A DNA stretch of 64,000 nucleotides from Amycolatopsis vancoresmycina (lineage in GTDB: Bacteria; Actinomycetota; Actinomycetes; Mycobacteriales; Pseudonocardiaceae), in contig NZ_JNYY01000004.1 in the NCBI RefSeq assembly GCF_000716785.1, forward strand, positions 310,001-374,000, in the 5' to 3' direction. Below, piece after piece: positions 19,135 to 27,256 of this stretch. Under the pieces are notes generated by a model. It was not told the origin of the DNA. It did no database searches and saw only the letters and a list, made by a program, of their open reading frames with translations. The first letter of the stretch is position 1; every line of letters starts with the position of its first letter. A program made the translations under genes and the position numbers.

Positions 19135-19364
19135 GGGTCACTCCTTTGTGACAGGGCCGACGCAAATAGCACAGCAGGTGGAAGCCCCACGAGGAACCCC
19201 TAGTTACCGGTAGGTACCCACTCGGCCCACACCGGAAGGATGAAACGGCGGTAAGCACGGGTTAACGGGCCGGGTTTCCGGAGCTGCGGGCGCCTGCAGC
19301 TCCGGAGCACGACGGCCTGCGCGGGCTCGGAGCGACGTGCGACGGGTGCCCGGCACCACGGGCT

Positions 19365-19395
19365 GTTAGCGCTCGCTAACCTGCCGCTCTAATAT
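19365..19395 (+). promoter_or_regulatory. Autoregulatory operator and leaderless promoter of the TetR gene
   Basis: GTTAGCG-CT-CGCTAAC (19365-19380) is a perfect 7-2-7 inverted repeat identical in arms to the accD1 site. It covers the expected -35 position of a -10 box TAATAT (19390-19395), which lies 6 bases before the ATG at 19402. There is no Shine-Dalgarno, so the transcript is probably leaderless and self-repressed. Confidence 0.8.
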
Positions 19396-19401
19396 GGCTG
19401 G

Positions 19402-19992
19402 ATGCCGGCCAACTCCACCCCTCTCGTGAACGGCGAGAAGGCGAACAGACGCGAACAGATCCTGTCCGCGGCCGCCGAGCTGTTCGCCCACCACGGCTTC
19501 CACGGCGTCGGCATCGACGACATCGGGGCCGCCGTCGGCATCTCCGGGCCCGGGCTCTACCGGCACTTCCGCAGCAAGGACGCGATCCTCGGCGAGATGC
19601 TGAACTCGATCAGCCGGTACCTGCTCGACGGCGGCACGGCGTGGGCGAGCCGGCCGGGTCCGCCGGAGGAGACGCTGATCGGGCTCGTCGGCTTCCACGT
19701 CGGCTTCGCGCTCGGGCACCCGGCCCTGATCACCGTTCAGGAGCGCAACCTCGCGAACCTCACCGACGCCGACCGCAAGCAGGTGCGCGCGCTGCAGCGG
19801 CAGTACGTCGAGGTGTGGGTGCGCGTGATCCGCGAAGCCCTTCCGGACCTGGGAGAACTGCAGGCGCGGTCGGCGGCACACGCCGTGTTCGGATTGATCA
19901 ACTCGACACCGTACAACCGCCATCTCGGTGACGACGAACTCGCCGAACTGCTCTGCCGGCTCGCGCTGGGTGCCCTCCGCGCGGCGGGATGA
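19402..19992 (+). CDS. TetR-family regulator of the accD1-accA1-fadE19 operon
   Basis: A 196-residue TetR repressor. The N-terminal helix-turn-helix is standard: REQILSAAAELFAHHGFHGV, IDDIGAAVGISGPGLYRHFR and SKDAILGEML. The C-terminal ligand domain is of the acyl-CoA-responsive type. Its operator in front of its own gene and in front of accD1 makes it the likely regulator of branched-chain acyl-CoA catabolism, comparable to the TetR gene (BkaR) near the mycobacterial accD1 locus. The ligand, perhaps an isovaleryl- or methylcrotonyl-CoA, is inferred. Confidence 0.87.
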   Translation: MPANSTPLVNGEKANRREQILSAAAELFAHHGFHGVGIDDIGAAVGISGPGLYRHFRSKDAILGEMLNSISRYLLDGGTAWASRPGPPEETLIGLVGFHVGFALGHPALITVQERNLANLTDADRKQVRALQRQYVEVWVRVIREALPDLGELQARSAAHAVFGLINSTPYNRHLGDDELAELLCRLALGALRAAG

Positions 19993-20039
19993 CCACCCGC
20001 GGATCAAGGTATCCCCACGAGGGCCGTCGCTGGTGTTTG

Positions 20040-20546
20040 ATGGGGCACGTGGACCCGGATTGGAGCGAGCAGGAGCGCCGGCTCGTCGAGAAGGCCCAGC
20101 GCGCGTTGACCGCGCTGAGCCTCGGCGACGACGCCGAAGCGCTGGGCGAGGTCGCCCCGTCGGCCGCCGACCCGCAGGCCCGCGCGGACGAGACGAAGGC
20201 CCTGATGCTGCTGCTCTTCGGCGAGTGCAGCGCGATGGTGTCCACCCTCGGCGACGGCGGCAGCGCCCCGGTGAAGGTCCAGGTGTTCGACGAAGACGGC
20301 GAAGAGGTCTCGATCGACCAGGCCGACCCGCCGGTGCGGACCGCGGTCCGGACGCTGCTCGCGGAGGTGCACGGCAACACCGAAGCCGCCCAGGAGCAGG
20401 TCGAGATCGCCCTCGCGAACGCGGCGCCGGACGAGGTGGACAGCCTCGTCCTGCAGGCGCTGCGCTGGACGATCCGGCTTTCGGTGGAGTGCCTCGACCG
20501 TGACCTGCCGGTCGCGCCCTGGATCTCCGAAGCCGTCTCCGACTAG
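20040..20546 (+). CDS. Conserved hypothetical acidic protein
   Basis: I do not recognise this 168-residue protein. It is acidic and mostly helical (WSEQERRLVEKAQRALTAL near the start) with one beta segment (VKVQVFDEDGEEVSID), no signal peptide and no membrane helix. ATG at 20040 starts MGHVDPDW; an upstream in-frame ATG at 19989 overlaps the TetR stop but would add 17 residues of low-complexity Arg/Gly. It ends 19 bases before the convergent metX gene. Confidence 0.55.
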   Translation: MGHVDPDWSEQERRLVEKAQRALTALSLGDDAEALGEVAPSAADPQARADETKALMLLLFGECSAMVSTLGDGGSAPVKVQVFDEDGEEVSIDQADPPVRTAVRTLLAEVHGNTEAAQEQVEIALANAAPDEVDSLVLQALRWTIRLSVECLDRDLPVAPWISEAVSD

Positions 20547-20565
20547 GGGCCCCTGAACCGGGCAA

Positions 20566-21684
20566 TCAGCCCAGCAGGTGCTTCACCAGGGCGGCGATCT
20601 GCCCGGTCTCGATCAGGAACGAATCGTGGCCGTACGGCGACGTCACCACCGACGGCTCCGGCGTCCCCGCGATCCCGGCCGCGATCTCCGCAGACTGGTA
20701 CAGCGGGTACAGCCGGTCACTGTCGACGCCCCCGATCACCGATCTGGCGGTCACCCGGCCCAGTGCGGCCGCCACGCCGCCGCGGCCGCGGCCGACGTCG
20801 TGGGTGTTCATCGACTCCGTCAGGACCAGGTAGCTGTTCGCGTCGAAGCGGCACGCCAGCTTGTCGGCGTGGTGGTCCAAATAGGACTCGACGGCGAACC
20901 GGCCGCCGCGCAGCGGGTCCTCCGCGCCTTGGTGGGCCCGGCCGAACCGCTGGGCCAGCTCGGGCTCGCTGCGGTAGGTGACGTGCGCGATCCGCCGGGC
21001 GACGCCGAGCCCGCGGAAGGGGCCCTCCGGCGCCGCGTAGTAGTCGCCGCCGTGGAAGAACGGGTCGCTGCGGATCGCGTGCAGCTGCGGCGACGCCCAC
21101 GCGATCTGCTCGGCCGACGCCTGCGCGGCCGACGCCAGCACCAGCACCGCAGCCACGCGCGAGGGCAGCGACACCGCCCACTCCAGCGCGCGCATCCCGC
21201 CCATGGAGCCACCGACGACGGCGGCCCATTGCGAGACGCCCAGCGTGTCGGCCAGCAAAGCCTCCGCCGCGACCTGGTCCCGGACCGTCACCACCGGGAA
21301 CCGGCTGCCCCACGGCGTCCCGTCCGGGTCCGGCGACGACGGCCCGGTCGAGCCCTGGCAGCCGCCCAGCACGTTCGGGACCACGACGAAGAACTCGTTC
21401 GTGTCCAGGGCCTTGCCCGGCCCGATCAGCCCGTCCCACCAGCCCGCGCCGGGGTGTCCGGGCTCCGCGGGGCCGGCCGCGTGGCTGTCGCCGGTCAGCG
21501 CGTGCTCGACGAGGACCGCGTTGGACGCGTCGGAGTTCAGTGACCCCCAAGTTTCGTAAGCGATCGTTAACCCGGGCAGGACGCCACCGGCTTCCAGCGC
21601 GAACGCGCCGGAGCCGGTGACGAACTGCCGGCGGCCCGGCGGATCCCCGATCCGCCAGGCGCCGGTGACGGGCCCAGCCGTCAC
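20566..21684 (-). CDS. metX: Homoserine O-acetyltransferase
   Basis: A 372-residue alpha/beta-hydrolase acyltransferase making O-acetylhomoserine from homoserine and acetyl-CoA. The nucleophile elbow is GGSMGGMRALEWA, preceded by NVLGGCQGSTGP, and the catalytic His is in SPYGHDSFL; Asp is in GVDSDRLYP. GTG at 21684 overlaps the metY stop (GTGA), so the two are coupled. Length matches the family. The product is used by MetY encoded just upstream. Confidence 0.9.
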   Translation of the reverse strand: MTAGPVTGAWRIGDPPGRRQFVTGSGAFALEAGGVLPGLTIAYETWGSLNSDASNAVLVEHALTGDSHAAGPAEPGHPGAGWWDGLIGPGKALDTNEFFVVVPNVLGGCQGSTGPSSPDPDGTPWGSRFPVVTVRDQVAAEALLADTLGVSQWAAVVGGSMGGMRALEWAVSLPSRVAAVLVLASAAQASAEQIAWASPQLHAIRSDPFFHGGDYYAAPEGPFRGLGVARRIAHVTYRSEPELAQRFGRAHQGAEDPLRGGRFAVESYLDHHADKLACRFDANSYLVLTESMNTHDVGRGRGGVAAALGRVTARSVIGGVDSDRLYPLYQSAEIAAGIAGTPEPSVVTSPYGHDSFLIETGQIAALVKHLLG

Positions 21685-22991
21685 AGTTCCGCCTTGGCCG
21701 CCCGGAATCCGGCTTCCAGGTCGGCTTTGAGGTCCTCGATGCCTTCCAGCCCGACGGCAAGCCGGACCAGCCCCGGCGTGACGCCGCTGGCCAGCTGCTC
21801 CTCGGGCGTGAGCTGGCTGTGCGTGGTCGACGCCGGGTGCACGATCAGGCTGCGGACGTCGCCGAGGTTCACCAGCTGGCTGTGCAGCTCGGTGCCGTCG
21901 ACGAACTTCCGGCCCGCCTCGACACCGCCGCGCAGGTCGAACGACAGCACCGCCCCCGCACCGCGCGGCAGGTACTTCTGCGCCGCGGCGTGGAACGGGC
22001 TCGACGGCAGGCCGGCGTAGTACACCTTCTCGACCTCGTCGCGCTGCTCGAGCCACTCGGCGAGCGCCTGCGCGTTCTGCACGTGCCGTTCGATGCGCAG
22101 CGACAGCGTCTCGATGCCCTGCAGGATCAGGAAGCTGTTCAGCGGCGCGATCGCCGCGCCGGTGTCGCGCAGCAGCTGGACGCGCGCCTTCGCCGCGAAC
22201 GCGCCCGGCCCGAGCGCCTCCCAGTACTTGAGGCCGTGGTAGCTCGGGTCCGGCTCGGTGAAGCCGGGGAACTTCGCCGGGTCCTGGCCGAAGTCGAACG
22301 TGCCGCCGTCGACCAGCACGCCGGCGATCGTCGTGCCGTGGCCGCCGAGGTACTTCGTCGCCGAGTGGATGACGACGTCGGCGCCGTGCTCGATCGGGCG
22401 CACCAGGTACGGCGTCGGGATGGTGTTGTCGACGAGCAGCGGGACGCCGGCTTCGTGCGCGACGTCGGCGACCGCGCGGATGTCGAGGACGTTGCTGCCC
22501 GGGTTGGCGAGCGTCTCGCCGAAGAAGAACTTCGTGTTCGGCCGGACGGCGGCGCGCCACTGGTCGAGGTCGTCCTGGTCGTCGATGAACGTGACCTCGA
22601 TGCCGAGCTTCGGCAGCGTGTAGTGGAACAGGTTGTAGGTGCCGCCGTAGAGCGACGGGCTCGAGACGAAGTGGTCGCCCGCGCCGGCGAGGTTCAGGAT
22701 CGCCGCCGTGGTCGCGGCCGAGCCGGACGCGAACGCCAGCGCCGCGACACCGCCTTCGAGCGCGGCGACCCGCTGCTCCAGCACGTCCTGGGTGGGGTTC
22801 ATGATCCGCGTGTAGATGTTGCCGGGTTCGGCGAGGCTGAACAGGTCGGCGCCGTGCTGGCTGTCGCGGAAGACGTACGACGTCGTCTGGTAGATCGGCG
22901 TCGCCCGCGCCCCCGTGGCGGGGTCCGGCGCGGCGCCCGCGTGGATCTGCCTGGTCTCGAAGGACCACGCCGAAGTGTCGTCCGCGCTCAT
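21681..22991 (-). CDS. metY: O-acetylhomoserine aminocarboxypropyltransferase (sulfhydrylase)
   Basis: A 436-residue PLP enzyme of the Cys/Met metabolism family that makes homocysteine from O-acetylhomoserine and sulfide. It contains PIYQTTSYVF, the GNIYTRIMNPT phosphate loop, ALAFASGSAATTAAI, and the PLP Lys in HSATKYLGGHGTTIAGV. ATG at 22991 follows AAGGAG with 6 bases spacing; an ATG at 23021 could add 10 residues. A small hairpin at 22999-23013 overlaps this Shine-Dalgarno site. First gene of metY-metX. Confidence 0.9.
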   Translation of the reverse strand: MSADDTSAWSFETRQIHAGAAPDPATGARATPIYQTTSYVFRDSQHGADLFSLAEPGNIYTRIMNPTQDVLEQRVAALEGGVAALAFASGSAATTAAILNLAGAGDHFVSSPSLYGGTYNLFHYTLPKLGIEVTFIDDQDDLDQWRAAVRPNTKFFFGETLANPGSNVLDIRAVADVAHEAGVPLLVDNTIPTPYLVRPIEHGADVVIHSATKYLGGHGTTIAGVLVDGGTFDFGQDPAKFPGFTEPDPSYHGLKYWEALGPGAFAAKARVQLLRDTGAAIAPLNSFLILQGIETLSLRIERHVQNAQALAEWLEQRDEVEKVYYAGLPSSPFHAAAQKYLPRGAGAVLSFDLRGGVEAGRKFVDGTELHSQLVNLGDVRSLIVHPASTTHSQLTPEEQLASGVTPGLVRLAVGLEGIEDLKADLEAGFRAAKAEL

Positions 22992-22996
22992 CGGTT

Positions 22997-23013
22997 CTCC
23001 TTGCGGCTCAAGG
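22997..23013 (-). promoter_or_regulatory. Hairpin overlapping the metY ribosome binding site
   Basis: On the mRNA strand CCTTG-AGCCG-CAAGG (23013 to 22999) can fold so that its 3' arm pairs four bases of the Shine-Dalgarno AAGGAG (23002-22997). It would dampen metY translation unless opened. No known SAM-riboswitch core was recognised upstream. Confidence 0.35.
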
Positions 23014-23097
23014 GGTTTCATGGAGGGCTACGTGGCCGAAGCTACTTGCGCCGAACGGCCCACCCAACAGCTCCCACGTCCTGGGATACCCGGCACC

Positions 23098-23129
23098 TTG
23101 CCGAGTCAATCTCTCTGTATCTAAGATAC
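23098..23129 (+). promoter_or_regulatory. Promoter with palindromic operator for the FAD monooxygenase
   Basis: TTGCCG (23098-23103), 18 bases, then TAAGAT (23122-23127) form a plausible promoter. A perfect 13-base palindrome GTATCTAAGATAC (23117-23129) covers the -10 box. Such a site suits a MarR, TetR or GntR repressor that is released by a drug-like ligand. Confidence 0.55.
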
Positions 23130-23163
23130 TTGTACAGGGAGATTCACAGGCAAGGAGGTAGTC

Positions 23164-24714
23164 ATGACCGAGCGGGTACAGGTGCTGGTCGTCGGGGCCG
23201 GGCTGGGCGGGTTGTCCGCGTCGCTGTTCCTGGCGCAGGCCGGGGTGGACGTCCTGACCGTCGAGCGGCACGCCGGGACGTCGGTCCACTCGCGCGCCGC
23301 CGGGCAGAACTGGCGCACGATGGAGTTGTTCCACTGGGCGGGAATCGACCGCGAGGTGCGGGCGGCGAGCCCGCGCGCGTCGCAAGGCTTGCGGATCACC
23401 GTCGCGACCAGCCTGGCCGGCCGGGTGCTGCACCGGATCGTCGACGACGGGAGCGAGTTCGACGTCTCGGCCACGACGACGCTGCCCGCCGGCATGGCCG
23501 GGCAGGACGTCGTGGAGCCGATCCTGCTGGCGCACGCGGAGAAGGCGGGCGCGCGGGTGCGGTTCCGGACCGAACTGACCGGCCTGGTCCAGGACGGCGA
23601 CGGCGTCACGGCGACACTGCGCCACCGCGACTCCGGCGAGGAGACGGTGGTGCGCGCGGACTACGTCGTCGCCGCCGACGGCGGCCGCAGCGGGATCCGG
23701 CAGCGGCTCGGCATCGGGACCACCGGCCCGGACGCGCTGAGCCACTGCCTCGGCGTCGTGTTCGACGCCGACCTCGGCGACCGCGTCCTCGCCGGCGTCA
23801 CCGACCTGTTCTACCTGCAGCACCCGGACTTCACCGCCGCACTGGTCAACACCGACGTACCGCACCGGTACGTCTTCGCGCCGGACTACCACCCGGAGCG
23901 CGGCGAGAGCCCGGCCGGCTTCCCGCCGGAGCGGCTGGTCGCGATGATCCGCGCCGCCACCGACCTGCCGGAGCTGGCACCGGAGATCGTCTGGACCGGC
24001 TCGTGGGAGATCGCCGCGCGGCTCGCCGACCGGTTCCGGTCCGGGCGCGTCTTCCTGATCGGCGACGCCGCGAAGGTGACCCCGCCGACCGGCGGGATGG
24101 GCGGCAACACGGCCATCGGCGACGCCGCGGACATCGCGTGGAAGCTCGCCGCGGTGCTGCGCGGCGAAGCGGGCGACGGACTGCTCGACACCTACGAAGC
24201 CGAGCGCCGGCCGATCGCGCGGATGGTCATCGACACCTCGCTGCACAACATGAAGGCGCGGATGCACCCCGAGCTCGACGTCTCGGGGCTCACGAAGCCC
24301 GAGGACCCGCTGGGCATCCTGCTCGGGTTCCGCTACCGCTCGACCGCGGTTATCGCGGACGGCCCGGACGACGGCGAGCGCGTCGAGGACGTGCACGCAC
24401 CGACCGGACGGCCGGGCTTCCGCGCACCCGTCCTGGAGTCCACTGTGGACCTGCTGGGCCGTTCGTGGGTGCTGCTGTGCGCCGCCGACGGGACGCGGTG
24501 GCGGCCGGCCGCCGAGGACGTCGCGGCGCAACTGGACGTCCGGCTCGACTGCCACGTGCTCGACGACGCCGTGTTCGCCGCGCGGTACGGGCTCACCGCG
24601 GGCGGGACGGTACTGGTCCGTCCCGACGGAATCGTCGCGTGGCGCGCGCGGGAACCGGTGGCGGACCCGGCCGGCGAGCTGGAGCGAGCCATGACGGCGG
24701 TGCTGTCCCGCTAG
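23164..24714 (+). CDS. FAD-dependent aromatic/polyketide monooxygenase
   Basis: A 516-residue flavoprotein hydroxylase of the PheA/TfdB class. It has the ADP-binding GAGLGGLSASLFL (residues 11-23), the DG motif AADGGRSGIR (about 177-186), the GD motif FLIGDAAKVTPPTGGMGGNT (about 297-316) and a C-terminal thioredoxin-like domain without the catalytic cysteines. Relatives hydroxylate aromatic polyketides, phenols or antibiotics with NAD(P)H and O2. AAGGAGG precedes the ATG. It stands alone, divergent from metY, behind an operator, so an inducible detoxifying role is more likely than a biosynthetic one (inference). Confidence 0.82.
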   Translation: MTERVQVLVVGAGLGGLSASLFLAQAGVDVLTVERHAGTSVHSRAAGQNWRTMELFHWAGIDREVRAASPRASQGLRITVATSLAGRVLHRIVDDGSEFDVSATTTLPAGMAGQDVVEPILLAHAEKAGARVRFRTELTGLVQDGDGVTATLRHRDSGEETVVRADYVVAADGGRSGIRQRLGIGTTGPDALSHCLGVVFDADLGDRVLAGVTDLFYLQHPDFTAALVNTDVPHRYVFAPDYHPERGESPAGFPPERLVAMIRAATDLPELAPEIVWTGSWEIAARLADRFRSGRVFLIGDAAKVTPPTGGMGGNTAIGDAADIAWKLAAVLRGEAGDGLLDTYEAERRPIARMVIDTSLHNMKARMHPELDVSGLTKPEDPLGILLGFRYRSTAVIADGPDDGERVEDVHAPTGRPGFRAPVLESTVDLLGRSWVLLCAADGTRWRPAAEDVAAQLDVRLDCHVLDDAVFAARYGLTAGGTVLVRPDGIVAWRAREPVADPAGELERAMTAVLSR

Positions 24715-24724
24715 CCGCTCTGCC

Positions 24725-25017
24725 TCAGCCCTCGGCGGAGCGCAGGCTGCTCCCGGCGAAGCGCGCGTGCAGCTCACGCACGTGCCGAGCCCAGAACAGC
24801 CGGCGCCCGCCGCGGGCGCGCGGGCGAATCCGGCCGCCCCGGTGCGCCGGGACGACGCGGCGGCGAATTCGCCGTACGAAGTCGCCCTGTCCGCGACCGC
24901 GCGGGCGATCAGAATCGCCTTGCCCGGCTCGATCATCTTTTGCCATTCGGCCACGTCACGTCCGTACAAGGCGGCCACCTCGCGCTTTCCCCGGCGAGGC
25001 CGGCGTCGGGGCACCAC
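24725..25017 (-). pseudogene. Remnant of an actinobacterial hypothetical gene (internal deletion and frameshift)
   Basis: Two pieces in different minus-strand frames look like the ends of one protein. The first (about 24985-24835) reads EVAALYGRDVAEWQKMIEPG and then AILIARAVADRATSYGEFAA, a plausible conserved N-terminal domain. The second (about 24800 to the TGA at 24725) reads FWARHVRELHARF, like the C-terminal helix of the same family. Between them about 60-80 residues expected of an intact gene are missing and the frame changes. GC-rich sliding of codons is lost here. The family identity is from memory and should be treated as tentative. Confidence 0.45.
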
Positions 25018-25531
25018 AAGGGAAGTTCGGACATCCGCCCCGTTCCCCGGCAGCCGGCCGGACGGTTTATTTTCGGTTCCCCGGCGTCAACGGCGAGAGT
25101 TTTCCACTATTGCGAATAATGGGGGAACGGGCTGGGAAAGCTCGCGGGGATGTCATAGAGTCGGCCCCTCGCCGGACCCGGAACCGATCAGCGGGCCCGG
25201 CAATTCCCGATACCCAGGAGCGCAGTGAGCGATATCCGAGCCCGGCCTTCGTTCGACGCGCGCCGATCGGTCGAGCGCCTGGAGCTCTGACCCCGTGAAC
25301 GCCTGCCGGGGCGGCCCGTCCGCCCGCTGCCGCCCCGGCAGGCCCCCCTTCGGCGCAGCCAGGCGGCGATCCACGCGAAGGCACCGCGTCGAGCCCGCCG
25401 TCCGGAAAGGACAGTGCGGGCAGCGCGCCGGGTCAGCTCGGCTCCGCAACCGCTTTCCCCGATCCACCGGGCGTCGCTGCCGCCCGCAACCCTGCCGAGC
25501 CGCCCACCGCTTCCTCGGCGACAATGAGCGA
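25018..25531. other. Intergenic region upstream of the PucR regulator
   Basis: No convincing gene on either strand. The left part is AT-richer than the surroundings and contains a near-palindrome, CCACTATTGCGAATAATGG at 25104-25122, that may be a protein-binding site. GACAAT at 25520-25525 sits 6 bases before the GTG of the next gene and is a possible leaderless -10 box. Confidence 0.5.
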
Positions 25532-27091
25532 GTGGTTTCGGTGCGCAGCGTGGTCGATCGGGTGGGGCCGACGCTGCTCCACGCGCTCCAGCTGCCCGAC
25601 GACTCGCCCGCCGTCGCCGACGTCGTCATCGCCGAACCCGGCGGCGGGTCGGTCACCCTCGCCGCCGGTGACCTCGTGCTGGGCGTCGCGACGACCAGTC
25701 CCGAAGACGCCGCCGAGCTGGTGAAGCAGAGCGCCGGGCAGGGCGCCGCCGCCGTGCTGCTCAAGCCGCCGCTGGCCGCGAAGCCCGCGGTCAAACGGGC
25801 CGCGAAGGCCCACGGTGTCGCGCTGATCCAGGTGCACGCCGCGACGTCGTGGGCGCAGCTCGTCTGGCTGCTGCGGACCGTCCTGGACGCCCTCGCCGAC
25901 GAGTCGGAGGACCTCGACCCCGGCTCCGGCGACCTGTTCCGGCTGGCCGACGCCGTCGCGAGCGTCGTCGACGCGCCGGTGACCATCGAGGACACCAACT
26001 CGCGCGTGCTCGCCTACTCCGCGCGCCAGGACCTGACCGACCCCGCACGCGTCGCCACGATCATGGGCCGGCGCATCCCCGACGACGTGCTCGCGCGGTT
26101 CCGGTCGCGCGGGGTGTTCCGCGAGCTGTCCCGCGGCCGGCAGACGATCTTCGTCCCGGCCCAGCGCGACGGCACGCTGCCGCGGCTGATCGTGCCCATC
26201 CGGATGGGCGGCGAGCTGCTCGGGTCGATGTGGGCGGTGGTGGCCGGGCCGGTGTCCGACGAGCGCGCGGCGGCGTTCGCCGACGCCGCTCCCGTCGTCG
26301 CGCTGCACCTGCTGCGGCGGCGCGCACACACCGATGCGCAGCGCCGCGCGTCGGCCGAGCTGCTGCGCGCGGTGCTCGAAGGCAACGCGAACCCGCGCAA
26401 GGCGATGGCGGAGCTGGACCTGTCCGACGAGCCGCACCGCGTGGTCGTCATCGAGGTCACCGGCGGCGACGGACGCGACGCCGAGGGGCTGCGGCTGGCC
26501 ATGCTCGAACGGCTCTCCCAGGGCATCGGCCGCCGTCCGGTGGCGACCGAGCTCGCCGGGCTGCTCTACGCCGTGGTGCCGGACCGGCCGGGCCCCGGCG
26601 GCTGGGCGGAACTGCGCGACGCTCTCGTCGCGACGGGACCGTCCCGTCGCACCGGCGCTCCGCGCGCGGCGGCGGGCGCCCCCGGCGAGATCGGCGACCT
26701 CTCGGTGTCGCGCGCGCAGGCCGACGAAGCCCTCGGGCTGCTGCGCGCCGAGCTGCTCGCCGAGCGCGTGATCGCCTTCGACGAAGCCTGGACGGCGTTG
26801 ACGCTGCACCGCGGCGCGACGGCGGCGGCCGCGGCGCGGGTCGCCGACCTCGGCCCGCTGCGCACCCTGCGCGCGCACGACGAGACGGGCCGGGCCGGGT
26901 ACGTCGAGACGCTGTACGAGTGGCTGCGCCACCCCGGCGACCCGCGGGCGGCGGCGCGGGAGCTGCGGATCCACCCGAACACCCTGCGGTACCGGATGCG
27001 GAAGCTGCTGGAACTGGTGCCGCTGGACCTCGACGACCCCGACGTCCGGCTGGCCCTGCTCACCCAGCTCGTCGCCGTGCACTGGAGCTGA
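25532..27091 (+). CDS. PucR-family transcriptional regulator
   Basis: A 519-residue regulator. The N-terminal domain (1-125) is the purine-catabolism-regulator-like domain (VRSVVDRVGPTLLHAL, LAAGDLVLGV). A GAF/GGDEF-like middle region follows. The C-terminal helix-turn-helix is typical of PucR/CdaR: YEWLRHPGDPRAAARELRIH then NTLRYRMRKLLEL. Known members sense metabolites such as purines, amino acids or sugar acids. GTG at 25532 is chosen because it is the first codon of the conserved domain and follows a -10-like box by 6 bases. It stands alone, so the target genes are not evident. Confidence 0.82.
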   Translation: MVSVRSVVDRVGPTLLHALQLPDDSPAVADVVIAEPGGGSVTLAAGDLVLGVATTSPEDAAELVKQSAGQGAAAVLLKPPLAAKPAVKRAAKAHGVALIQVHAATSWAQLVWLLRTVLDALADESEDLDPGSGDLFRLADAVASVVDAPVTIEDTNSRVLAYSARQDLTDPARVATIMGRRIPDDVLARFRSRGVFRELSRGRQTIFVPAQRDGTLPRLIVPIRMGGELLGSMWAVVAGPVSDERAAAFADAAPVVALHLLRRRAHTDAQRRASAELLRAVLEGNANPRKAMAELDLSDEPHRVVVIEVTGGDGRDAEGLRLAMLERLSQGIGRRPVATELAGLLYAVVPDRPGPGGWAELRDALVATGPSRRTGAPRAAAGAPGEIGDLSVSRAQADEALGLLRAELLAERVIAFDEAWTALTLHRGATAAAAARVADLGPLRTLRAHDETGRAGYVETLYEWLRHPGDPRAAARELRIHPNTLRYRMRKLLELVPLDLDDPDVRLALLTQLVAVHWS

Positions 27092-27256
27092 TGGGCCATT
27101 CGGCCCATTCCATGACCTATGCGTTACTCCGCATGGATCGCGCCGATCGTCCGGAGTGTCTTTTCCCGCCGAAAGATGGTGGATTCCGAAGATCGCGTGC
27201 CGCATTTTTCTCCTCACCACCCCGGGTAGCCGGGTCGTTGCAAGAGGAGTTCGCCC

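Noticed and set aside
21556..21571. Third-family TetR-like site inside metX (GTAAGCGATCGTTAAC)
   Set aside because: Two mismatches to the 16-mer and an intragenic position make chance more likely than function.
20566..22968. An 800-residue fused frame across metY and metX
   Set aside because: The first part is an off-frame reading of metY; metX starts at GTG 21684.
23022..23160. Possible SAM riboswitch upstream of metY
   Set aside because: Looked for the conserved SAM-I/IV core on the minus strand and did not find it.
25018..25531. Plus-strand ORFs upstream of pucR
   Set aside because: Codon usage is atypical and they overlap the remnant gene; no recognisable domain.
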